DNA of 64,000 bases from Treponema sp. JC4 (lineage in GTDB: Bacteria > Spirochaetota > Spirochaetia > Treponematales > Treponemataceae), in the NCBI RefSeq assembly GCF_000260795.1, contig NZ_AJGU01000006.1:34433-98432 (forward strand), given 5' to 3'. The notes beneath the pieces are model-generated. The model made no database searches and was not told the DNA's origin. It worked only from the letters and a program-made list of their open reading frames with translations. The stretch's first letter is position 1; each line of letters begins with the position of its first letter. Position numbers and translations under genes: made by a program. This document shows positions 23,171 through 31,192 of this stretch, piece by piece.

Positions 23171-23197
23171 CTATCGGTGAGTGAAAAATTTAGTTTA
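23171..23197 (-). promoter_or_regulatory. Sigma-28 (FliA) promoter of flaB
   Basis: TAAA (complement of 23194-23197), 15 bp, then ACCGATAG (complement of 23171-23178). This matches the TAAA-N15-GCCGATAA flagellar consensus at all but two positions. Confidence 0.85.
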
Positions 23198-23271
23198 GGA
23201 AAAAATGTAAAAATTTTTGAAAATTTTTAAGAAATTCCAAATTTTTTATAGAGATGAGATATAATAAAGCA

Positions 23272-23667
23272 ATGGATTATCTGATGATGGGTGCAGCGGC
23301 AGCCGTAATAATTGCCCTGGTATACTGGATTATGCGAAATGGTGCCGGGTCTAAGGCATCCTCCAAAAGTGCCCGTCCTGTCCAGCCTGTAAAGTGCCCC
23401 ATCTGCCAGTCTGACCTTTTTATAGGAGAAAACCTGATTTCCAAAGTTTTCCGTCCCATGAATGTTCCCGACCAGCTGATGATTGTAATGGGCTGTCCCC
23501 ACTGCTATCCTACCTGCGAACCCGGCGTAAAGCGAACTTGCCCTGTATGCGGAAAAACCGTCGGACAGGACCAGAGCCTCACCGCCCGCCTTTTCAACAA
23601 GCAGCTTGGAAAAAAACACGTCCACGTAGTAGGCTGCTCCAACTGCCACCGGCCCCGGGCAGACTAG
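23272..23667 (+). CDS. Membrane-anchored four-CxxC zinc-ribbon-like protein
   Basis: The 131-residue protein opens with one transmembrane helix (YLMMGAAAAVIIALVYWIMRN) and then carries four Cys pairs: CPIC, CPHC, CPVC and CSNC. These could form two zinc ribbons on the cytoplasmic face. I recognise no named family. It is divergent from flaB, with its start about 75 bp outside the flaB promoter. Met at 23272 is preferred because the helix follows directly; the Met at 23254 adds six residues. Confidence 0.7.
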   Translation: MDYLMMGAAAAVIIALVYWIMRNGAGSKASSKSARPVQPVKCPICQSDLFIGENLISKVFRPMNVPDQLMIVMGCPHCYPTCEPGVKRTCPVCGKTVGQDQSLTARLFNKQLGKKHVHVVGCSNCHRPRAD

Positions 23668-23704
23668 TTTTTTAATGATATAAAGATACTTGTACGTTGC
23701 AAGA

Positions 23705-23848
23705 CAGGCGCGAGGGTGAGGCTCGTGGTGCAAAAACACTCTGATTGTTGCGACCGCGTAAGCGGTCAATCCTATAGTTTCTTTACAACAATCAGCGTGT
23801 AGCGCATTATTGCGCGGTTTTGCACTATGAGCCTTGCCCGGGAGCCTG
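23705..23848 (+). repeat. 144-nt structured element, copy 1
   Basis: The element folds as a three-way junction. P1: CAGGC/GCCTG, then GGGTGAGGCTCGTGGTGCAAAA with TTTTGCACTATGAGCCTTGCCC, including G-T pairs. P2: CTGATTGTTG/CAACAATCAG with ACAC/GTGT, holding a GACCGC-GTAA-GCGGTC hairpin and an unpaired TCCTATAGTTTCTTT. P3: GCGCA-TTAT-TGCGC. A second copy of the same length at 53534-53677 keeps every helix with changed pairs. It lies between the zinc-ribbon gene and iorA; no gene is present from 23668 to 23943. Confidence 0.85.
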
Positions 23849-23943
23849 TGCTTATACATATGGAAGGAATTGCTTTTAAATGCTAAACTTTTAAGTATAT
23901 TAAACATCTGAAATATTATTAAATAGTTTTTATAGAGGACAAA

Positions 23944-25674
23944 ATGAAACAGTTGATGTTAGGTAACGCCGCAGCTGCCAGAGGTCTTTTTGAAGGCGGC
24001 TGTGAGTTTGTTTCCAGTTATCCTGGTACTCCGAGTACAGAAATTACAGAAGAAGCAGCAAAATTCAAGGAAATCTATTGTGAATGGGCACCAAACGAAA
24101 AGGTTGCCCTGGAATCGGCTTTTGGTGCCTGCCTTGCCGGCCGCCGTGCCTTCTGCGGAATGAAGCATGTTGGTTTGAACGTAGCCGCAGACCCTCTTTA
24201 TACAATGAGCTACACAGGTGTAAATGCCGGTCTTGTTATCGGAGTTGCAGATGATCCTGGAATGCATTCTTCTCAGAACGAGCAGGACAGCCGCCATCAC
24301 GCAATTGCTTCAAAAATCCCTATGATTGAACCAAGCGATTCTGATGAAGCCCGTGAGTTTGCAAAGCTTGCCTTTGAAATCAGTGAAAAATTCGATACTC
24401 CGGTTTTATATAAAATGTGTACCCGAGTTGCACACAGTCAGAGTGTTACAGAAACGGCTGAGCGCGGGGCTATCGAGCACAAAAAATACGAAAAAAATAT
24501 CCAGAAATACGTTATGGCTCCTGCAAATGCAATCCGTCGTCATCCTTTTGTAGAAGAAAGAATGAAAAAACTTGCAGAATGGAGCGAGACAAGTGGAATT
24601 AACCGCGTGGAGAAGACTGATTCTAAGGTTGGCGTAATTACTTCTTCGACTGCCTACCAGTATGTAAAGGAAGTTCTGGGTGATTCAGTAAATATCCTCA
24701 AGCTTGGAATGGTAAATCCTCTTCCAGAAAATATGATTAAAAAGTTCGCTGATGGACTTGAAAAAATCATCGTTGTAGAAGAGCTTGATCCTATTGTTGA
24801 AACTTTTGTCCGCGGTCTTGGTTTAGCTTGCGAAATCCACGGAAAAGATATGTTCCAGATTTGCGGCGAATTCAGTCAGAATATTGTAGCAGCCGCTTTT
24901 GGAAAGGAAGTTCATTCTGGCAAAAAACTTGATACAGCAATTCCTGTCCGCCCTCCGATTATGTGTGCCGGCTGTCCTCACCGCGGAATGTTCTACGCCC
25001 TCAACAAGCTTAAGGTAACAGTTTTTGGTGATATCGGATGCTATACTCTGGGTTCGGTTGCGCCGCTTTCTGCAATGGACGTAACTTTGTGTATGGGAGC
25101 TTCTTTCAGCGGACTTCACGGATGGAACAAGGCTGTGGGCGCAGAAAACGAAAAGAAATCTGTTGCCGTTATCGGTGATTCAACTTTTATGCATTCGGGA
25201 ATGACAGGTCTTGCGACAATCGCATATAACCAGTCAAACTCTACTGTAATCGTACTTGATAATTCGATTACCGGTATGACAGGTCATCAGCAGAATCCTA
25301 CTACCGGAAAAAACCTCTATGGTGACCCGGCCGGCCGTGTAGACCTTGAGGCTCTGGCACGGGCAATGGGAATTAATCGTGTACGCGTAGTTGACCCATA
25401 TAATATTGCAGAATGTGAAACTGCTGTTAGGGAAGAATTAGCTGTTGAAGAGCCAAGCTTGATTATCAGCCGCCGTCCTTGCGTTCTGCTTAAGGAAGTA
25501 AAGGCTAAACCTGCACTTGTAGTTGATGAAGCTAAGTGTAAGTCTTGCAAAATGTGTATGAAAATCGGCTGTCCTGCAATTGCAATGAAGGGCGGTAAGG
25601 CTAAGATTGACCCGACGTTATGCGTTGGCTGTGGAGTATGCGTACAAATGTGCAAGTTTGGTGCGTTAGGATAA
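23944..25674 (+). CDS. iorA: Indolepyruvate:ferredoxin oxidoreductase, alpha subunit
   Basis: The 576-residue IorA has the N-terminal pyrimidine domain (LLGNAAAARGLFEGGCEFVSSYPGTPSTE), a central domain, and the TPP-binding region CAGCPHRGMFYAL...GDIGCYTLG...GDSTFMHSGMTGL. A C-terminal 2[4Fe-4S] domain follows with CKSCKMCMKIGCP and CVGCGVCVQMC. It oxidatively decarboxylates aryl pyruvates to aryl-acetyl-CoA, reducing ferredoxin. iorB follows, and paaK and an ACT gene are nearby, which fits aromatic amino acid fermentation. Its last seven codons recur, altered synonymously, in front of iorB. Confidence 0.97.
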   Translation: MKQLMLGNAAAARGLFEGGCEFVSSYPGTPSTEITEEAAKFKEIYCEWAPNEKVALESAFGACLAGRRAFCGMKHVGLNVAADPLYTMSYTGVNAGLVIGVADDPGMHSSQNEQDSRHHAIASKIPMIEPSDSDEAREFAKLAFEISEKFDTPVLYKMCTRVAHSQSVTETAERGAIEHKKYEKNIQKYVMAPANAIRRHPFVEERMKKLAEWSETSGINRVEKTDSKVGVITSSTAYQYVKEVLGDSVNILKLGMVNPLPENMIKKFADGLEKIIVVEELDPIVETFVRGLGLACEIHGKDMFQICGEFSQNIVAAAFGKEVHSGKKLDTAIPVRPPIMCAGCPHRGMFYALNKLKVTVFGDIGCYTLGSVAPLSAMDVTLCMGASFSGLHGWNKAVGAENEKKSVAVIGDSTFMHSGMTGLATIAYNQSNSTVIVLDNSITGMTGHQQNPTTGKNLYGDPAGRVDLEALARAMGINRVRVVDPYNIAECETAVREELAVEEPSLIISRRPCVLLKEVKAKPALVVDEAKCKSCKMCMKIGCPAIAMKGGKAKIDPTLCVGCGVCVQMCKFGALG

Positions 25675-25752
25675 CAAAGTAAGTAAGGCTAAAAATTGCA
25701 GTGCAATTTTTTTAACGCCTTGCTATAGAACAAAGGCCGCCAGCGGCCTTAC
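25675..25752 (+). repeat. Structured insertion between iorA and iorB
   Basis: AAGGC-TAAAA, a hairpin ATTGC-AGT-GCAAT, then TTTTTTAAC-GCCTT reproduce the core of the 67-nt elements at 15208 and 44493 with different stem sequences. A perfect AAGGCCGC-CA-GCGGCCTT hairpin follows. The insertion separates iorA from a second copy of its last codons. Confidence 0.7.
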
Positions 25753-25754
25753 AC

Positions 25755-25778
25755 ATGTGTAAATTTGGAGCGTTGTAA
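25755..25778 (+). pseudogene. Displaced iorA 3'-end fragment
   Basis: ATG TGT AAA TTT GGA GCG TTG TAA reads MCKFGAL-stop, as in the end of the intact iorA (MCKFGALG-stop). Four of seven codons differ, all synonymously. Its stop overlaps the iorB start (TAATG), the coupling expected of the original iorA-iorB junction. Confidence 0.8.
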
Positions 25779-26344
25779 TGGTAAAAAATATAATGATAGT
25801 TGGCGTTGGTGGCCAGGGTGCGCTGCTTGCGTCTAAAACTTTGGGACAGGTTCTGCTTGATGCAGGCTTTGATGTAAAGGTCAGCGAGGTTCACGGTATG
25901 AGCCAGCGCGGGGGTTCGGTTGTAACTTACGTTCGCTATGGCGAAAAAGTTTACTCTCCTATTGTAGACAAGGGCGAGGCTGATTTTATTGTGTCCTTTG
26001 AACTTCTTGAGGCGGCTCGTTACACAGAATTTTTGAAGGCAGACGGACAGATTGTCGTAAATACTCAGAAAATCGACCCTATGCCGGTAATTACGGGCGC
26101 TGCCGAATACCCGGAAGATCTGGTTGAAAAAATGACCGCTGCTGGAATTAAAGTAGACGCGATCGACTGTCTGGAACTTGCCCAGCAGGCCGGAACCGCA
26201 AAGGCTGTAAATATCGTTCTGATGGGCCGCCTTTCAAAATACATGGACTTCCCTGTAGAAAACTGGCTTTCTGCCATTGAAAAGCTTGTAAAACCACAGT
26301 TTCTGGAAATGAATAAAAAGGCATTTATGCTGGGTCGTGCCTAA
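25778..26344 (+). CDS. iorB: Indolepyruvate:ferredoxin oxidoreductase, beta subunit
   Basis: The 188-residue IorB belongs to the gamma-domain family of 2-oxoacid:ferredoxin oxidoreductases: VGVGGQGALLASKTLGQVLLDAGFDVKVSEVHGMSQRGGSVVTYVRYG is the signature. It completes the enzyme with IorA. Its ATG overlaps the stop of a leftover iorA fragment, so translation was originally coupled to iorA; the inserted element now separates the two by about 100 bp. Confidence 0.96.
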   Translation: MVKNIMIVGVGGQGALLASKTLGQVLLDAGFDVKVSEVHGMSQRGGSVVTYVRYGEKVYSPIVDKGEADFIVSFELLEAARYTEFLKADGQIVVNTQKIDPMPVITGAAEYPEDLVEKMTAAGIKVDAIDCLELAQQAGTAKAVNIVLMGRLSKYMDFPVENWLSAIEKLVKPQFLEMNKKAFMLGRA

Positions 26345-26355
26345 TAGGAGATTTT

Positions 26356-26781
26356 TTACTCCCACCAATCTTCCATTCTCAATACAGAATTTTCAGCGAC
26401 TGCAGCGAAATCTTCTGTATTGTGAGTAACTAGAACCATTCCGTTTGCGATGGCTGTAGCCGCAATCTGGCTGTCGTAAGATGGAGCAGGTTTTCCCTCT
26501 GCTCTACATTTTGCTCGAATTTCTCCACAGATTCGGGCGGCAAAGTTGTCATATGGAATTATTTCAAAGGAATCTCTGATGTCATCCAGAGTTTTCTGTA
26601 CAGATTTTTTTCGTCTTCCGTCAGGCATTAATCCAAGTCCGTAATTTGATTCTTCCCATACAGTTGAACATATTGCGCAAAGTTCTTCGTTTTCTCTTAT
26701 TCTTTTTATAATAGCTGAGTTTGGAACTGGTTTTGAAAATTCAGAAATTACATTTGTATCAAGTAAATATACAGGTCTCAT
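26356..26781 (-). CDS. PIN-domain ribonuclease toxin (VapC type)
   Basis: The 141-residue PIN protein has the acidic residues in order: YLLDTNVISEFSKP, a WEESNYGL glutamate, APSYDSQIAATAI and VTHNTEDF. These bind Mg2+ for RNA cleavage, usually tRNA or rRNA. It overlaps the upstream antitoxin gene by 4 nt (ATGA), the usual toxin-antitoxin arrangement. Confidence 0.92.
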   Translation of the reverse strand: MRPVYLLDTNVISEFSKPVPNSAIIKRIRENEELCAICSTVWEESNYGLGLMPDGRRKKSVQKTLDDIRDSFEIIPYDNFAARICGEIRAKCRAEGKPAPSYDSQIAATAIANGMVLVTHNTEDFAAVAENSVLRMEDWWE

Positions 26782-27077
26782 TCTTCACCCCATATTTTCA
26801 TAATTTTTTTATCATATTCCTCGCCAGGATATTCATCTTCGGGAACAGGAAGGCCTTCAAAATTGGGATCTGAAAAAACATCAGCAAACATCATTCGTGT
26901 TTCATTCCATCTATCAAAAAAACTTCGCTTTTTTCCACTTTTTTCGTATTCCTCATAGCTGATAATTACGGCTACTGGTTTATCATGACGTGTGAGTTCA
27001 ACTGGCTCGCCTTGCTCTGCCAGTTTGACTAAAGCTGAAAAATTATTTCTTGCATCGTAAATTGTTCTTCTGCACAT
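26778..27077 (-). CDS. Phd/YefM-type antitoxin
   Basis: The 99-residue protein has the Phd/YefM fold signature RNNFSALVKLAEQGEPVELTRHDKPVAVIISYEEYE at residues 10-45 and a long acidic C-terminal tail that should wrap the PIN toxin. A Phd/YefM antitoxin with a PIN toxin is a common mixed pairing. It probably represses its own promoter through the two direct repeats upstream. Confidence 0.9.
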   Translation of the reverse strand: MCRRTIYDARNNFSALVKLAEQGEPVELTRHDKPVAVIISYEEYEKSGKKRSFFDRWNETRMMFADVFSDPNFEGLPVPEDEYPGEEYDKKIMKIWGEE

Positions 27078-27097
27078 AACCGTCTCCTTTTCTGCCT

Positions 27098-27141
27098 ATA
27101 GTATTGCTTGAAAATGGCTAGTTGTCAAGAAAAATGGCTAG
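27098..27141 (-). promoter_or_regulatory. Toxin-antitoxin promoter with two direct-repeat operators
   Basis: CTAGCCATTTT occurs twice on the minus strand (complements of 27111-27121 and 27131-27141), exactly 20 bp apart, flanking TTGACA (complement of 27123-27128). A -10 of AATACT lies 17 bp downstream. The repeats sit where the antitoxin would block RNA polymerase. Confidence 0.75.
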
Positions 27142-27354
27142 ATAATAAATTATTTTCCTTCTCTTTACAGCCTTAATGCATAGTGATAATATTTAGTATA
27201 TGTTAAGAATTACAGGCTTACTAAAGAGCCGCTTCTTTTCCTTTTATTTCTTTTTCGCCTAATGGCGAACTACTCTTTTCTTTTTGTGCAATGCGCCCAA
27301 GGCCGTGCACGGTAACCAGCTAATAATCAAAAATCCAATATATCTGAGGAATAT
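27142..27354. other. Gene-free stretch before paaK
   Basis: AT-rich DNA upstream of paaK. A small CGCC-TAAT-GGCG hairpin and a TGAGGAATAT ribosome site can be seen. I find no clear promoter or riboswitch. Confidence 0.4.
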
Positions 27355-28665
27355 ATGAACCTTAAATACTACCAGAAAGAAAGTGAATGTATGCCGCTGG
27401 AGGAGCTTAAAAAGCTTCAGGGCGAAAGACTTGCGAAAAACTTCCGTCATGTTTACGAGAATGTTGAATATTACAGAAAGAGATGCCAGGAGGCTGGGGT
27501 AACTCCTGACGATATCAAGGGGCTGGACGACCTGGATAAGATTCCTTTTACCTGCAAGGATGACCTTCGCGCAACTTACCCTTATGGACTTTTTGCGGTT
27601 CCTATGAAGGAGGTTGTTCGTATTCATGCTTCTTCGGGAACTACAGGTAAGCAGATTGTTGTTGGTTACACAAAAGATGACCTTGAAATTTGGAATGACT
27701 GTTGTGCCCGCCAGCTGGTTGCAATCGGCTGTGATGAAAACGATATTGTTCAGAACGCTTATGGCTACGGTATGTTTACCGGAGGTTTTGGCGTTCACGG
27801 TGGAGCAACAAAGCTTGGCTGTCAGGTGCTTCCGATTTCTGCGGGAAATACTCAGCGTCAGATTACCTTCTTCCAGGATATGGGGTCGACTGTGCTCTGC
27901 TGTACTCCATCTTATGCGGCTTATCTGGGCGAAACTCTTAAGGATATGGGATTGAGTCCTGCTGACATTCATCTTAAGGCCGGAATTTTTGGTGCTGAAC
28001 CTTGGACTGAAGAAATGCGCCGCGACATCGAAAAATCACTTGGTATTAAAGCTTATGATATTTACGGTCTTACTGAAGTTATGGGCCCTGGCGTTGCCTA
28101 CGAATGCAGCGAACAGAAGGGTATGCACGTAAACGAAGACCACTTTATTATAGAAACAATTGATCCGAAAACAGGAAAACGTCTTCCTGACGGCGAAAAG
28201 GGCGAGCTTGTATTTACTGCAATTACAAAGCAGGCATTCCCACTTATGCGTTTCCGCACAAAGGATATCGGTGTTCTTAACCGCGCTCCCTGCGCCTGCG
28301 GGCGAACTTTTGTGCGCATGAGTAAGCCTATGGGTCGTACTGATGATATGCTTATTATCCGCGGTGTTAACGTATTCCCAAGCCAGATTGAAGGCGTGCT
28401 TTTGCAGAACGGTTATCCGCCAAACTATCAGATTATCGTTGGCCGCGTAAACAACAACGATACTTTCGAAATCAAGGTGGAAATGACAGCCGACAAGTTC
28501 AGCGATGTGATTTCGGAAATCAATCAGCAGGAAAAGGCTCTGGAAAATGCGCTGCTTAGCGTACTTCAGATTAAGGCAAAGGTAAAACTCGTAGCGCCTA
28601 AGAGCATTGAACGCTCGGAAGGCAAGGCTAAGCGAGTAATAGATACTAGAAAGTTACACGACTGA
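27355..28665 (+). CDS. paaK: Phenylacetate-CoA ligase
   Basis: The 436-residue PaaK has ASSGTTGKQIVVGYT as the AMP-binding loop, DIYGLTEVMGPGVAYEC, FRTKDIGVL, GRTDDMLIIRGVNVFPSQIE and the C-terminal ERSEGKAKRVID. It links aryl acetates to CoA with ATP. In anaerobes with IorAB it can run in reverse to gain ATP from aryl-acetyl-CoA, consistent with iorAB being 1 kb upstream. Confidence 0.95.
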   Translation: MNLKYYQKESECMPLEELKKLQGERLAKNFRHVYENVEYYRKRCQEAGVTPDDIKGLDDLDKIPFTCKDDLRATYPYGLFAVPMKEVVRIHASSGTTGKQIVVGYTKDDLEIWNDCCARQLVAIGCDENDIVQNAYGYGMFTGGFGVHGGATKLGCQVLPISAGNTQRQITFFQDMGSTVLCCTPSYAAYLGETLKDMGLSPADIHLKAGIFGAEPWTEEMRRDIEKSLGIKAYDIYGLTEVMGPGVAYECSEQKGMHVNEDHFIIETIDPKTGKRLPDGEKGELVFTAITKQAFPLMRFRTKDIGVLNRAPCACGRTFVRMSKPMGRTDDMLIIRGVNVFPSQIEGVLLQNGYPPNYQIIVGRVNNNDTFEIKVEMTADKFSDVISEINQQEKALENALLSVLQIKAKVKLVAPKSIERSEGKAKRVIDTRKLHD

Positions 28666-28668
28666 TAA

Positions 28669-28747
28669 AGGGGCGTTGCGGGGTGTCCCCGCTAGAAGGG
28701 GTAGCGAGCAACGAAGTGCGAGCGAGGGGAAGGCTTTCCCCTCCTAA
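28669..28747 (+). repeat. GC-rich triple-hairpin repeat, copy 3
   Basis: GCGGGG-TGT-CCCCGC forms the first hairpin, then AGCGAGCAACGAAGTGCGAGC, then GGGGAAGGCTTTCCCC. The first hairpin differs fully in sequence from copies 1 and 2 but keeps its position. It lies between paaK and the ACT gene, and its end contributes CTAAGGAG, the ribosome site of the latter. Confidence 0.8.
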
Positions 28748-28759
28748 GGAGAATAAAAA

Positions 28760-29191
28760 ATGACTATAAACCAGATTTCAATCTTCATCGAAAACCGTAA
28801 AAACGCTTTGCTGGAACTTACTAATGTTCTGGCTGAGCATAAAATTAACGTAAGGGCGCTCTGTCTTGCGGATACAAGCGACTTTGGAATTGCGCGAATT
28901 ATCGTGGATGATCCGGTACCTGTTCAGGTGGCGCTGGAACGTTCAGCTTATATTGTAAAAACTACACCGGTTATTGCTCTGGAAATTCCGGATGAGGCTG
29001 GAAGCTTGAACCACATTCTTCAGATTCTTGCTGACGGCGGACGAAATGTTGAATATATGTACGGTTTTACCGGCCGCAAAACTAATGCTGCCTTTATGGT
29101 AATCCGTACAACTGACGTTCAGAAAACTGAAGAAGTACTTGCGGCTGCTGGAATCAGAACTGTTTCTCAGGCTGAAGTTCCACAGTTGTAA
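28760..29191 (+). CDS. Tandem ACT-domain protein
   Basis: The 143-residue protein consists of two ACT domains (about 1-66 and 67-140): INQISIFIENRKNALLELTNVLAEHKINVRAL and PVIALEIPDEAGSLNHILQILADGGRNVEYMYGF. ACT pairs bind amino acids and regulate enzymes or transport. Stand-alone versions beside paaK/iorAB are common and are thought to sense aromatic amino acids, an inference here. Confidence 0.9.
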   Translation: MTINQISIFIENRKNALLELTNVLAEHKINVRALCLADTSDFGIARIIVDDPVPVQVALERSAYIVKTTPVIALEIPDEAGSLNHILQILADGGRNVEYMYGFTGRKTNAAFMVIRTTDVQKTEEVLAAAGIRTVSQAEVPQL

Positions 29192-29235
29192 GTTTATTTC
29201 TGCGTGATTATAATAAATAAAAGGGGAGGGATAAA

Positions 29236-29802
29236 ATGAAAAAGGCTGGATATTCGCTATTGCTTATTTTATCTGCTGTTTTTCTTTCTTCTTGTATTTC
29301 AACAAATATTAGTCACGCAGATTCAAATTCACAAAGTTATTTTTCTGAAGCATGGACGGATTCTGATCTTCGTCATGTAGCGGAGTCTTTGATTCAGGAT
29401 TGCGTTAATTCCACCGGCGTAAGTAATTATAAAAGTCAGGCTGATGAACTGCCGCGGGTAATCATAGGAAAAATTACCAATAAAAGTGATGGGCATGTAG
29501 ATACTTCAAAACTTATCCGCCGCCTTCAGACTGCAATAGTTAACAGCGGGGCAATGAAGCTTACTTCATCTGAGGAAAGCCAGGCCTGTGAAGATTTTGA
29601 AAACTTAAAGCAGGCGGCGCTGGAGCTTGGCGTGGATTTTATACTTCAGGGCACAATTCATTCAAAAACCGAAAATAAAGATAATCATCATATCTCTACT
29701 TATCTGATTGATATGCAGCTGCTTGATATTCAGAATGACTGCGTTTTGTGGCAGGGAGTCAGCGACGATATCAAAAAGCGAAGCTCGGGTCAGCGAATTT
29801 AA
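29236..29802 (+). CDS. LpoB-like lipoprotein
   Basis: A lipoprotein signal (LILSAVFLSSC, Cys about residue 20) precedes a compact domain resembling LpoB (PF13036): LPRVIIGKITNKSDGHVDTSKLIRRLQTAIVNSGAMKL and ALELGVDFILQGTIHSKTE...YLIDMQLLDIQNDCVLWQG. LpoB proteins activate penicillin-binding proteins from the outer membrane in Gram-negatives. In spirochaetes the role is untested. GGGGAGGGA precedes the ATG. Confidence 0.8.
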   Translation: MKKAGYSLLLILSAVFLSSCISTNISHADSNSQSYFSEAWTDSDLRHVAESLIQDCVNSTGVSNYKSQADELPRVIIGKITNKSDGHVDTSKLIRRLQTAIVNSGAMKLTSSEESQACEDFENLKQAALELGVDFILQGTIHSKTENKDNHHISTYLIDMQLLDIQNDCVLWQGVSDDIKKRSSGQRI

Positions 29803-29845
29803 TCTTATTGTAGAAACTTAAACCCTATTTCAGTATAATGCCACT

Positions 29846-31177
29846 ATGAATATAATCGTTGTGGGCAGTGGTGGACGTGAGCACACTATCTGCTGGAAAT
29901 TAGCTCAGAGTTCACTGGTTGATAAAATCATCGTGGTGCCTGGAAACGGCGGAACGGCTGATGAAACAAAATGTGTAAATGTAAATCCTAAAGATTGTGA
30001 TTATATTACAGAGGGCCAGAATCCTTATGTTGCCATTGCAAAGCATGAAAATTGCCGCATGGCTGTAATTGGACCGGAAGATCCTCTCTGTGAAGGAATT
30101 GCAGACGAATTCTGGAAGGCTGATATTCCTTGTGTCGGCGCAAAAAAAGCCGGTGCAATGCTTGAAGGCAGTAAAGATGTGGCTAAGGCCTTCATGAAAA
30201 AATACAACGTTGCCTGTGCCGCAAGCGAAACTTTTGTAAATAAGGATGCTGCAATCGAGTACGTAAAAAAACACGGGGCTCCGATTGTAATTAAGGCTGA
30301 CGGTCTGGCTGCCGGAAAAGGTGTAATTGTTGCTGCAACTATGGAAGAAGCCCTTGCTGCAATTGAAGATATTATGGAAAGCGGCCGCGTTGGTGATGCC
30401 GGTAAAAAACTTGTAATTGAAGATTATCTTGAAGGAGTTGAAATTTCAGTTCTGGCTGCGGTTTCTGTTACTCCTGAATATGCAGTGCAGGGAAGCGCTA
30501 CAATCGTTCCTTTCCTTCCTGCCCGAGACCACAAGCGATTGAATGACGGCGCTAAAGGTCCAAACACCGGCGGAATGGGTGCTGTTTGCCCTCTTTCTGA
30601 CGTAACTCCTGAAATCATGGAGCAGTTCAAAAAAGACTGTCTTGAACCAACTTTGAACGGACTTATCAAAGAGCGTTTTGATTACCGCGGCTTTATTTTC
30701 TTTGGTGTTATGCTGACTAAAAACGGTCCAAAGCTTCTTGAATACAATGTTCGTCTTGGCGACCCTGAAACTCAGGCTGTTTTGCCTTTGATGGACTTTG
30801 ATATGATGGCTATGTGTACTGCAATCTTGAACGGTACACTTAAAGACTTTGAATTCAAGTGGAAGCCTGGATTCCAGTGCGCTCCTGTTGTTGTAAGCGG
30901 CGGCTATCCTGGAAGCTACAAAAAAGGCTGCGAAATTACATATGATTCTGCAGAGCTGGCTGACAGCACTGCAAAGGTATTTATTGCGGGTGCAGTAAAA
31001 GACGGCGATAAGCTTGTTACAAGCGGCGGTCGCGTTCTTGCCTGCAGCGCTTACGGAAGTACTTTTGATGAAGCCTGGAAACTTGCTTACCGCGGAATTA
31101 ATGCCGTTCATTTTGAAGGTGCCTTCCACCGCAACGACATTGGTTTGCCGGGTGCTGCTGAGAGTGGGAAACTATAA
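29846..31177 (+). CDS. purD: Phosphoribosylamine-glycine ligase
   Basis: The 443-residue GAR synthetase is of the ATP-grasp fold: IIVVGSGGREHTICWKL, VIGPEDPLCEGIADEF, PIVIKADGLAAGKGVIVA, EISVLAAV, NTGGMGAVCP and EYNVRLGDPETQAVLPL. It catalyses step 2 of purine synthesis. It is separate from the purEMN cluster; the TIGR02757 gene follows by 15 nt. Confidence 0.97.
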   Translation: MNIIVVGSGGREHTICWKLAQSSLVDKIIVVPGNGGTADETKCVNVNPKDCDYITEGQNPYVAIAKHENCRMAVIGPEDPLCEGIADEFWKADIPCVGAKKAGAMLEGSKDVAKAFMKKYNVACAASETFVNKDAAIEYVKKHGAPIVIKADGLAAGKGVIVAATMEEALAAIEDIMESGRVGDAGKKLVIEDYLEGVEISVLAAVSVTPEYAVQGSATIVPFLPARDHKRLNDGAKGPNTGGMGAVCPLSDVTPEIMEQFKKDCLEPTLNGLIKERFDYRGFIFFGVMLTKNGPKLLEYNVRLGDPETQAVLPLMDFDMMAMCTAILNGTLKDFEFKWKPGFQCAPVVVSGGYPGSYKKGCEITYDSAELADSTAKVFIAGAVKDGDKLVTSGGRVLACSAYGSTFDEAWKLAYRGINAVHFEGAFHRNDIGLPGAAESGKL

Positions 31178-31192
31178 GGGTCGTATTTATAA

